Below, one piece after another: positions 24,418-32,399 of a stretch of 64,000 nucleotides of DNA (positions within the stretch are counted from its first letter, which is position 1; every line of letters begins with the position of its first letter). Origin of the DNA: an uncultured Paracoccaceae bacterium (lineage in GTDB: Bacteria > Pseudomonadota > Alphaproteobacteria > Rhodobacterales > Rhodobacteraceae). The translations under genes were made by a program, and so were the position numbers. The DNA is taken from positions 186,001 through 250,000 of the forward strand of contig CALMJS010000017.1 of the NCBI GenBank assembly GCA_937864535.1. The letters run 5' to 3'. The notes under the pieces are model-generated. The model was not told the origin of the DNA, did not search any database, and was given only the letters and a program-made list of their open reading frames with translations.

Positions 24418-24897
24418 TCAATCGCGACGCAGCGACGCCCGCACGGCGAGAGCCCAGACCATCAATAGGCCAAATGACATGACCGCGTTCCACGCCGGCA
24501 TCGAGAGGCCGAGCCATTGCCAGCTGATTTGATCGCACATCACCAGTTTCGGGCCACTGTCGACTGCCAACAGGTCGCTGGCCGAAAGATTGGAGAGGCC
24601 GGAACCGGTACAACTGCTGGGGCCGTCCCACCATTTCTGCTCGACTCCGGCATGATAGACGCCAAGCCCTGCTGTCGTCAGGGCCGCAAGGAGGCCGAGG
24701 ATCGGCAAGGCCGCCCCCTGCACCACGAGGGCGATCAGGGCAATCACGATGGCCGCCGCATGGGGGTAACGCTGCCAGAAGCACATGGCGCAAGGCGGCA
24801 GTCCCATCAGCAACTGGAAGATAAAGTAGGCGCCGCCCAAGAGCGCCGCAGAACCGCCACCTGCCAGCAAAATCAATGAATTGCGCGTGAGTTTCAT
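24418..24897 (-). CDS. Disulfide bond formation protein B (DsbB family)
   Basis: MGLPPCAMCFWQRYPHAAAIVIALIAL, second Cys pair in SSCTGSG.../VMCDQISWQWLGLSMPAWN. Confidence 0.88.
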   Translation of the reverse strand: MKLTRNSLILLAGGGSAALLGGAYFIFQLLMGLPPCAMCFWQRYPHAAAIVIALIALVVQGAALPILGLLAALTTAGLGVYHAGVEQKWWDGPSSCTGSGLSNLSASDLLAVDSGPKLVMCDQISWQWLGLSMPAWNAVMSFGLLMVWALAVRASLRRD

Positions 24898-25472
24898 AGG
24901 AATTTCACCATGACAAAGCCGCCGACCAAAATCACGCAAAAGAGGGTGAACATCAGGCCGAGGCGCTTTTCGATAAAGTCGCGGATCGGCGCGCCGAACT
25001 TCCACAAAAGCGCCGCCACGATAAAGAAGCGTAGCGCGCGTGCGGCGATGGCCGAGAGGACGAACGGCACAAGCGCAAAATGCAGGACGCCCGAGGCGAT
25101 CGTGACGACCTTGAACGGGAGGGGGGTCACCCCAGCGATCAGCACGGCCAGCACGCCCCACGTGTCGAACTGGGTCTTGAGGGCTTCGAATTCGCTGCCC
25201 TTGCCATAGAAGTCGAGGATCGGTTGTCCCAGCACATCGAACAGGCCGTAGCCGATATAATAGCCCAGCAGCGCACCGAGGACCGAGGCGATGGTGGCCA
25301 CCGCAGCGATTTTGAAGGCGTCCCTGGGCCGGGCGATGATCAGCGGGATCATCAGCACGTCCGGCGGAATTGGAAAGAAAGACGATTCTACGAATGACAC
25401 CGCCGCGAGCGCCCAGAGAGCGTGGCGGGACCGGGCCAGGGATAATGTCCAATCGTAAAGTTTGCGGATCAT
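24894..25472 (-). CDS. DedA/YqaA-like membrane protein (VTT domain)
   Basis: WALAAVSFVESSFFPIPPDVLMIPLIIARP...GYYIGYGLFDVLGQPIL...GVTPLPFKVVTIASGVL; 4-bp overlap with dsbB-like gene. Confidence 0.85.
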   Translation of the reverse strand: MIRKLYDWTLSLARSRHALWALAAVSFVESSFFPIPPDVLMIPLIIARPRDAFKIAAVATIASVLGALLGYYIGYGLFDVLGQPILDFYGKGSEFEALKTQFDTWGVLAVLIAGVTPLPFKVVTIASGVLHFALVPFVLSAIAARALRFFIVAALLWKFGAPIRDFIEKRLGLMFTLFCVILVGGFVMVKFL

Positions 25473-25621
25473 AATACAGCTCTGTTGTTGCGAGGGTGTT
25501 AGGCCATGTGCCCGCACTCAGGTCAAGGATCATGGATGCCTGCCGGGGTCACAATTCGATTAGCGGCGACAGACAGGGCAACTATTTGGGGGCGGTATGA
25601 AATTTCTTGCGGTTGCACATT

Positions 25622-25657
25622 GACGCCGTCCGAGGCTCGGGCTATTCGGACGGCGTC
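25622..25657. repeat. 12-bp-arm perfect palindrome directly upstream of tRNA-Leu
   Basis: GACGCCGTCCGA-(12 nt)-TCGGACGGCGTC. Confidence 0.85.
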
Positions 25658-25659
25658 GG

Positions 25660-25746
25660 GCCGGTGTGGCGGAATGGTAGACGCAGCGGATTCAAAATCC
25701 GCCGGGGCAACCCCCCGTGGGAGTTCGAGTCTCCCCACCGGCACCA
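25660..25746 (+). tRNA. tRNA-Leu(CAA), CCA encoded
   Basis: GCCGGTG acceptor pairs with CACCGGC, anticodon stem GCGGA-TTCAAAA-TCCGC, long variable arm, T-arm GGGAGTTCGAGTCTCCC, ACCA end. Confidence 0.96.
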
Positions 25747-26137
25747 GTTTCTCAGGATAAATCACTGGATCAGATCGTGCCTAAGGGTCGGTCGGAGTCT
25801 ATTTTCGTGGTGGCTTTGGCCGTTGACCGGCAGGGTCGCGAATTAAATGACGTAACGTTAGGTGGCAAGCGATCCCATCCGTTGGAGTGTCGAGTTCGCC
25901 CTCAAAAGTTGAGAATTATTCTACCTATTGTAATATGAATAATGATGCTCGTTGCCATTTGGGGAAATATGTTGACCAGAACGGCAACTTCGTTTCCAGA
26001 ATGCAAACAAAGGTTGCAAATTTCTGAGAATTTTTTGCATTTTCGCCTTATCTAACCGCTTTGGGCGCGTCTAAGACTTTTGGATCGTTAATATACTTTT
26101 TGCTTTTCAGGTCATATTCTTTCGGCTAATTAAAGCC

Positions 26138-26232
26138 TGTCCAACTGGGGGACATATGGGCTGTTTGGGGCGGCCTGAGAGCGGCGAAAGCCCACTCTCG
26201 AAAAGGTGTCTGCGAAAGGGTGCTCTTTTCGC
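26138..26232 (+). ncRNA. Candidate structured 5' leader of the RTX gene (three hairpins)
   Basis: TGTCC-N7-GGACA (26138-26154); GAGAG-C-GGC-GAAA-GCC-CA-CTCTC (26177-26199); GCGAAA-N9-TTTCGC (26212-26232). Confidence 0.45.
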
Positions 26233-26285
26233 TTTGATTTGAACGCGCGCCGAATTGGGTTTCGGTGCGGCTGGTCAGATCGTGC

Positions 26286-26359
26286 CTTCTCCATCCGTGG
26301 AGAGGTGCGAAATGGCCAAGGGTCGTACGTTGGTTCGTATTGACCCTGCGGATGGAGAA
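26286..26359 (+). promoter_or_regulatory. Mutually exclusive hairpins at RTX translation start
   Basis: Local stem CTTCTCCA-TCCG-TGGAGAGG (26286-26305) versus long-range TTCTCCATCCG (26287-26297)/CGGATGGAGAA (26349-26359) covering the Shine-Dalgarno. Confidence 0.5.
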
Positions 26360-26365
26360 TGGTGA
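26312..26365 (+). CDS. 17-codon upstream/leader ORF MAKGRTLVRIDPADGEW
   Basis: GGAGAGG at 26299-26305, ATG 26312, TGA 26363-26365, 2 nt before RTX ATG at 26368. Confidence 0.4.
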   Translation: MAKGRTLVRIDPADGEW

Positions 26366-26367
26366 CG

Positions 26368-29300
26368 ATGTCGTTCAAATATGATTGGGGTTCGTGCCAG
26401 TGGGGCACCACGTCCAGCTACAGCGGGTCCTGGGGTTCAGTTGACTGTACAGTCAAGCAGTCCAGCAGCGGCAGCACCACGTCATATAACAACGACAGTT
26501 GTTACCAGTTTTCGTCCCATTCGGGTTCGGGCCATCTGGACATCGACTATGGCACGCCGGTTCAGAACGTCTCGTTCAATCTATATGGCGTTTCGCTGAG
26601 CCAGTGCGGTTCGGGCAAAACCTGCGATGTCACCTTTTATGACAAGGACGGCAATGTCGTCCCGACCCAATACACCTGGAACGGGTCCTGTGTTGTTGTG
26701 ACCGCGTCCAAGCCGGTTTGCAGCATCGATATCGACCAGAACTCTTATGACTGCGATTTCAACGTCGGCAGCATCAACTGCGATCCGCTGCCCGGTGATG
26801 GTATCGTCGAGGGGACCGGCGGGAACGATCTGATCGACTATGACTATCTGGGTGATCCCGATGGCGACAAGATCGACCATAACGACGCACTTCGCCCGGG
26901 CGAATATGGCAATGACGATATCGTTGTGGCAGGCGACGGAAACGACACGGTTCTGGCCGGTGCGGGCAATGACGAGGTCTATGGCGGGGCAGGGGATGAT
27001 AGCCTGTCCGGCGGCGCGGGCAACGATGTTCTGATTGGCGATGCCGAGTCGGCGACCTACGGTTCGCCCGAGGCGGTGACAACCGTCCGCGAGAGCTTTG
27101 AATGGGACAAGGCGCCGGACCCGAATGCGTGCTCGGCCAACGACCTGATCGACAACGACGACCGGATCACCAATTTCGTACAGGACACCGGCGAGGCCAA
27201 GGTCACCTTTACGATCAGCAATAGCAGCGGCACGCCGACGACGACCTATTCGGACAAGACCCAGCTGGTCACCGGGATCGATAGCGGCACCGAGACGATC
27301 GATAGCACGTCGGCGCTGGATTCCTATCTCAACTCCAAGGGCGAGTGGGTTGAATATAAACTACAATTTGACGTTGGCGTGTCGAATGTCGAATTCCGTA
27401 TCAACGATATGGACTACGACTCGACCGTGCGGGTGTTCGCCTATGACGCCAGCGGTCAAAAGGTTCCAGTTGTCCTGACCGCAGGCAGCGGCATCACGCT
27501 CTATGACACCGACGGCGTCAACGGAACCGATGCCGGCGCGTCCAAGGGCGGCGACGGATCGAACACCAGCAACACCTATTCGATGCTGGTCGAAATCGCC
27601 GGTCCGATCACCAAGTTGGAAATTCTGCACTATCAGGACGGCTATGATGACTCGGGCATTACGGTCACCGATATTTTCTACGATGTCACCACCGTTGACC
27701 CGAACGCGGGCGTTCCAGGGGCGGATTCGATCTCTGGCGGCGACGGCGACGATCATATCGACGGAAACCAGGGCAACGATGTGCTGGCGGGCGACGCTGG
27801 CAATGACCGCATCATCGGCGGCGACGGCGACGATACGATGTACGGCGGGGCCGGCAACGATACCATCGACGACGTGATCGGCACGATCAACGATGGTCAG
27901 GGGAATGATGTCGCCTATGGCGGCGATGGCGACGATAAGATTTTCACCGGTTATGGTAACGACACGCTCTATGGAGGGGCGGGCAATGACACCGTATCCG
28001 GCGAGGCCGGGAACGATTATGTGTCTGGCGATGCAGGCAATGACCGTCTGATCGGTGGTGACGGCGACGATAGCCTGCTGGGCGGCGACGGCGACGACGT
28101 CATCGACGATGTCGAAGGTACGGATAACGACGGTCAGGGCAACGATTATGCCGATGGCGGCAGCGGGAACGACCGTATCTACACCGGCCTCGGCAATGAC
28201 ACGTTGCTGGGCGGTGAAGGCAACGACCTGTTGTCCGGCGAAGCGGGGAATGACACGCTCACCGGTGGCGACGGCAATGACGAGATGTACGGTGGCAATG
28301 ACCGCGACGTGATCTTTGGCGGTGCCGGAGACGAGGTTTATGGTGGCAGCGGCGGCGATGACTACGACATTCTGGATCTGACCGGCAAGGGCCCGTTCTA
28401 TCTGGACAATGTCACACCGGACGCCAACGGGAACGGCTACAACGGGACGGTGGTCTTTGTCGACGCCAACGGCGTTGCGACCGGCGAAACCCTGACCTAC
28501 GAAGAGATCGAAGAGGTTCGCGGCGACAATGTCGGTCATCGTCCCGATGCCGCCAATGACAGCACCTCGACCAATTACGGTCAGGCGGTCACTGTGCCGG
28601 TGTTGCTGAACGATACCGACCTTGATGGTGATACGCTGACGATTGTGTCGGCCAGCTCTCCGGACGGGGCCGTGACGGTCAACCCGGACGGGACGCTGAC
28701 CTTTGTGCCCAATCAGGGCTTCTCGGGCCCGGCGACGATTGTCTACACGATCACCGATGGAACCAGCACAGACAGCGCAACCGCAACGGTGAATGTCGCG
28801 GCGCCGCTGCTGGATGGCACTGTTGAGGGGACCGCGGGCAATGACGTCATCGACGGCTCTTACCTCGGTGACCCCGACGGGGACCGGGTTGACGCCAATG
28901 ATGCAATCCTGCCGGGTGACACGGGCAACGACGACCTGATCTACGGGTATGGCGGTAATGACAGCATCCTCGCGGGTGACGGCAACGACGAAGCCTATGG
29001 CGGCACCGGAAATGACACCATTGACGGCGGCGTGGGCAATGACACGCTGTTTGGCGATGACGGCAACGATACGCTCACGGGTGGCGACGGGAATGACATC
29101 GTTTATGGCGGCAACGGTAACGACTCTCTGCACGGTAACGCAGGGGTTGATACGCTTTATGGCGGGTCGGGTAACGATGTGGCCGCAGGCGGCGCGGGCA
29201 ACGACGTTGTTTACGGCGATGATGGCAATGACACGCTGACCGGCGGCGATGGTGATGACGCGGTCTATGGCGGCAACAACAACGACAGCATCGGCGGCAA

Positions 29301-31653
29301 CGCCGGTGACGATAGCCTCTATGGCGGCGCCGGTGACGATACGCTCGATGGCGGTGCCGGAAACGATCTGGTCGATGGTGGCATCGGCAATGACTCGATC
29401 CTGACCGGCGACGGGCGCGACAGCGTTCTGGGCGGCGACGGCAATGATGTGATCGACACCTCGGCGCCGCTGACCTCGGGTGGGTCGCCGGATCTGGCAT
29501 TCCCGGGTTTGTGGACGGCGGATCTCGATCCCGACAATGACAAGGATACCGTGGATGGCGGGGCTGGCAACGACCGCATCCTCACGGGTGACGACGATGA
29601 CAGCATCATCGGCGGCGCGGGCAACGACTATATCGACGGTGGCTGGGATAAGGACACGATCGACGCAGGGACCGGCAACGATACTGTTATCGGCGGCGAA
29701 GGCGACGACAGCATTCTGGGTGGTGACGGCAATGACCTGATCTACGGCGGGATGGACGACACCTACCCCGACGCGATCAACGTTCCGAACGCAGATGGCG
29801 ATCCGGTTCTGTCCAACGGCAAGGATGTGATCGATGCCGGCGCGGGCGATGACACCGTCTATGGCAAGGATGACGACGACATCATCTATGGCGGCACCGG
29901 CAATGATTATCTGGACGGTGGCGTTGACGATGACTCGGTCGATGGTGGCGCGGGCAATGACCGGCTGATCGGCGGTCAGGGCAACGATCTGTTATCGGGC
30001 GGCGACGGCAATGACAGCCTGAGCGGTGACGACGGAAATGATAGCCTGACTGGTGGCGCAGGTAACGACAGTCTCTCTGGCGGTGACGGACAGGACGCGA
30101 TTGACGCAGGGACCGGCAATGACACCGTCGACGGCGGGGCTGGGGACGACAGCATCATCGGCGGTACGGGCAATGACTCGATCATCGGTGGTGACGGTGA
30201 CGATACCATCGATTCCTCTGGTGGAGCGCTCGCCGGCCGTCCTGATCTGGCCTATCCGGGCCTGTGGACCGCGGACAGCGATCCCTACAATGACCGCGAC
30301 ACCGTCTTTGGCGGTGCTGGCAATGACCGCATCATCACCGGCGATGACGATGACACCATCTATGGCGGCACCGGCAACGACTATATCGACGGCGGCTGGG
30401 ACAAGGACAGCATCGACGCAGGTGACGGTGATGACACCATCATCGGCGGCGAGGGTGACGATACGATCAACGCCGGCGCTGGCAACGACCTGATCTACGG
30501 CGGGCTGGATGACAGCTATCCCGATACGATCAACGTGCCGGACGACAATGGCGATCTGGTCGTCAACAATGGCCGCGACACGATCGACGCGGGCGACGGG
30601 GACGATACGGTTTATGGTCGCGATGACGATGACACCATTTATGGCGGCTCGGGCAACGATCTGCTCGATGGCGAAATCGACGATGACGTCATCTACGGCG
30701 GCACCGGCAATGATACCGTTCTGGGCGGTCAGGGCAACGACACGCAGTTTGGCGATATTGGCAACGATATCCTCAGCGGTGGCGACGGCAACGATACGCT
30801 CTATGCCGGCGACGGTCAGGACCACATCACCGGCGGCGCGGGCGTTGATACGCAGTTCGGCGGCTTTGGGTCGGACACGTTCTTTGGCGGCAATGGCAAC
30901 GACGTTGTCTATGGCGGCGAAGATACCGACAACGGCGATTGGGACGTTCTCGATCTGACCGGGTCGAATGTTACCAACATCACCTACACCTCGACCGACC
31001 ACGAAGACGGGATCGTCACTTTCCAGGACGGGTCGACCATGACCTTCTCGGATATCGAGAATGTCATTCCCTGCTTTACGCCGGGGACCCTGATCGCCAC
31101 GCCCAAGGGCGAAAAGCTGGTTCAGGACCTCTGCGTCGGCGATAAGGTGATCACCCGTGACAACGGCATCCAGGAAATCGCTTGGGTCGGGCACAAACAG
31201 ATTACGGGCCGTCAGTTGATCGGTTCGCCGCATCTGCGCCCGGTTCTGATCAAGGCCGGATCTCTGGGTCGTGGCCTGCCGGAACGGGACATGATGGTGT
31301 CTCCGAACCACCGTATGCTGATCGCCTCGGACCTGACGCAGCTCTATTTCGAAGAGCGCGAGGTTCTGGCCGCCGCCAAACATCTGGTGGGCAGCGGGGG
31401 CATTCATCAGGTCGATGCGATGAGCGTGACCTACGTCCACTTTATGTTTGAACGCCACGAGGTTGTTTTGTCGGACGGCGCATGGACCGAGAGCTTCCAG
31501 CCGGGCGATTATAGCCTCAAGGGGATCGGTGCCAGCCAGCGCGACGAAATCATGGAACTCTTCCCCGAGCTGAAGGAAAAGCACGGGTTGGAGAACTACC
31601 AAGCGGCGCGGCGTTCCCTGAAAAAGCACGAGGCGAAACTGCTGGTTCAATAA
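26368..31653 (+). CDS. Giant RTX (hemolysin-type Ca-binding repeat) protein with C-terminal Hint domain
   Basis: Dozens of GGxGxDxxx nonapeptides; cadherin/VCBS-like segment RPDAANDSTSTNYGQAVTVPVLLNDTDLDGDTLTI; C-terminal CFTPGTLIATPKGEKLVQDLCVGDKVITRDNGIQEIAWVG; ATG 26368 preferred over 26359 by Shine-Dalgarno spacing. Confidence 0.93.
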   Translation: MSFKYDWGSCQWGTTSSYSGSWGSVDCTVKQSSSGSTTSYNNDSCYQFSSHSGSGHLDIDYGTPVQNVSFNLYGVSLSQCGSGKTCDVTFYDKDGNVVPTQYTWNGSCVVVTASKPVCSIDIDQNSYDCDFNVGSINCDPLPGDGIVEGTGGNDLIDYDYLGDPDGDKIDHNDALRPGEYGNDDIVVAGDGNDTVLAGAGNDEVYGGAGDDSLSGGAGNDVLIGDAESATYGSPEAVTTVRESFEWDKAPDPNACSANDLIDNDDRITNFVQDTGEAKVTFTISNSSGTPTTTYSDKTQLVTGIDSGTETIDSTSALDSYLNSKGEWVEYKLQFDVGVSNVEFRINDMDYDSTVRVFAYDASGQKVPVVLTAGSGITLYDTDGVNGTDAGASKGGDGSNTSNTYSMLVEIAGPITKLEILHYQDGYDDSGITVTDIFYDVTTVDPNAGVPGADSISGGDGDDHIDGNQGNDVLAGDAGNDRIIGGDGDDTMYGGAGNDTIDDVIGTINDGQGNDVAYGGDGDDKIFTGYGNDTLYGGAGNDTVSGEAGNDYVSGDAGNDRLIGGDGDDSLLGGDGDDVIDDVEGTDNDGQGNDYADGGSGNDRIYTGLGNDTLLGGEGNDLLSGEAGNDTLTGGDGNDEMYGGNDRDVIFGGAGDEVYGGSGGDDYDILDLTGKGPFYLDNVTPDANGNGYNGTVVFVDANGVATGETLTYEEIEEVRGDNVGHRPDAANDSTSTNYGQAVTVPVLLNDTDLDGDTLTIVSASSPDGAVTVNPDGTLTFVPNQGFSGPATIVYTITDGTSTDSATATVNVAAPLLDGTVEGTAGNDVIDGSYLGDPDGDRVDANDAILPGDTGNDDLIYGYGGNDSILAGDGNDEAYGGTGNDTIDGGVGNDTLFGDDGNDTLTGGDGNDIVYGGNGNDSLHGNAGVDTLYGGSGNDVAAGGAGNDVVYGDDGNDTLTGGDGDDAVYGGNNNDSIGGNAGDDSLYGGAGDDTLDGGAGNDLVDGGIGNDSILTGDGRDSVLGGDGNDVIDTSAPLTSGGSPDLAFPGLWTADLDPDNDKDTVDGGAGNDRILTGDDDDSIIGGAGNDYIDGGWDKDTIDAGTGNDTVIGGEGDDSILGGDGNDLIYGGMDDTYPDAINVPNADGDPVLSNGKDVIDAGAGDDTVYGKDDDDIIYGGTGNDYLDGGVDDDSVDGGAGNDRLIGGQGNDLLSGGDGNDSLSGDDGNDSLTGGAGNDSLSGGDGQDAIDAGTGNDTVDGGAGDDSIIGGTGNDSIIGGDGDDTIDSSGGALAGRPDLAYPGLWTADSDPYNDRDTVFGGAGNDRIITGDDDDTIYGGTGNDYIDGGWDKDSIDAGDGDDTIIGGEGDDTINAGAGNDLIYGGLDDSYPDTINVPDDNGDLVVNNGRDTIDAGDGDDTVYGRDDDDTIYGGSGNDLLDGEIDDDVIYGGTGNDTVLGGQGNDTQFGDIGNDILSGGDGNDTLYAGDGQDHITGGAGVDTQFGGFGSDTFFGGNGNDVVYGGEDTDNGDWDVLDLTGSNVTNITYTSTDHEDGIVTFQDGSTMTFSDIENVIPCFTPGTLIATPKGEKLVQDLCVGDKVITRDNGIQEIAWVGHKQITGRQLIGSPHLRPVLIKAGSLGRGLPERDMMVSPNHRMLIASDLTQLYFEEREVLAAAKHLVGSGGIHQVDAMSVTYVHFMFERHEVVLSDGAWTESFQPGDYSLKGIGASQRDEIMELFPELKEKHGLENYQAARRSLKKHEAKLLVQ

Positions 31654-31719
31654 GGTTGCAGCTGAATCGGGGATCGCGACCCCGGTTCAATCCCGTCTGA
31701 TGTGGGGTCAGACCTTCAG

Positions 31720-31755
31720 CCCCGGCTGCCATCGTGCAGTCGGGGTTTGACGTTT
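31720..31755 (+). terminator. Intrinsic terminator after RTX gene
   Basis: CCCCGGCTGC-CATCGT-GCAGTCGGGG (one G-U) followed by TTTGACGTTTTTT. Confidence 0.65.
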
Positions 31756-31772
31756 TTTGTCAGCAGTGTGGC

Positions 31773-32366
31773 TTAACGTCCTGTTTCCAAACGGAACGTT
31801 TCCCAATCCTCGGGCGTGTCCAGATCTCGCCGCGCCCGGTTTCCCGGCAATGCGATCAGGACGGTTTCGTCGCGATGGCGTCGCACGATAGGATCGCCGC
31901 CGCTATCACCCTCCAGCGCGCTGAATTCGCCCAGCAAGGAGGAGTGAAACAAAATCGGGTGCCCTGGTTTGCCATCCTGTGTCTGGCCGCGCCAAATTCG
32001 CGCCGTGGGGGCGATGGTCGGGCCGTTGGCTACTGCGCGCAGGTCTCCGGATTCGATTTCCGCCAGATCCCCTAGCAATAACAATACGTTGTGGCCCGAA
32101 TTTAATGCGGCCATAGCACCGCGCAATGTGCCGGACATGCCTTCGGCAGCCTCTGGTATCGCGAGGACGGTGACCGGAAGATCGGCCAAGGCCCCAACAC
32201 GCGGATGATCGGCAGAGGGTACCGCGATAAAGACTGGCAGGCCAAGCTCTAACGCGCGTCTGGCCTGCAACCGAAGCAGCGGCACCCCGTCCACCGGCTC
32301 TAGCAATTTGTCGCGGCCGCGCATGCGCGAGGACGAACCCGCAGCCAATATCAGTATGACGGTCAT
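31773..32366 (-). CDS. MobA/MocA-like nucleotidyltransferase family protein
   Basis: VILILAAGSSSRMRGRDKLLEPVDGVPLLRLQARRAL...VLLLLGDLAEIESGDL. Confidence 0.85.
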   Translation of the reverse strand: MTVILILAAGSSSRMRGRDKLLEPVDGVPLLRLQARRALELGLPVFIAVPSADHPRVGALADLPVTVLAIPEAAEGMSGTLRGAMAALNSGHNVLLLLGDLAEIESGDLRAVANGPTIAPTARIWRGQTQDGKPGHPILFHSSLLGEFSALEGDSGGDPIVRRHRDETVLIALPGNRARRDLDTPEDWETFRLETGR

Positions 32367-32399
32367 TCGCCTGCCATTGGTCGCATTCGCGCCACCGAG

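Noticed and set aside
24418-25533. Single 371-aa minus-strand protein spanning the DsbB and DedA regions
   Set aside because: Frame-overlap artefact; two proper genes with a 4-bp overlap (24418-24897 and 24894-25472) explain it
25660-26360. Genomic island or phage integration at tRNA-Leu
   Set aside because: AT-rich gap and large accessory gene follow the tRNA, but no integrase and no second copy of the tRNA 3' end was seen in the window
26800-31000. Regularly spaced short repeats resembling a CRISPR or satellite array
   Set aside because: The repeats are in-frame 27-bp RTX nonapeptide units with codon-level divergence, not identical repeats with unique spacers
27361-31650. Long minus-strand ORFs (27361-29133 and 29992-31650) opposite the RTX gene
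   Set aside because: Periodic GGxGxDxxx codon usage suppresses antisense stops; translations are low-complexity V/I/A repeats with no family and the plus-strand frame is clearly coding
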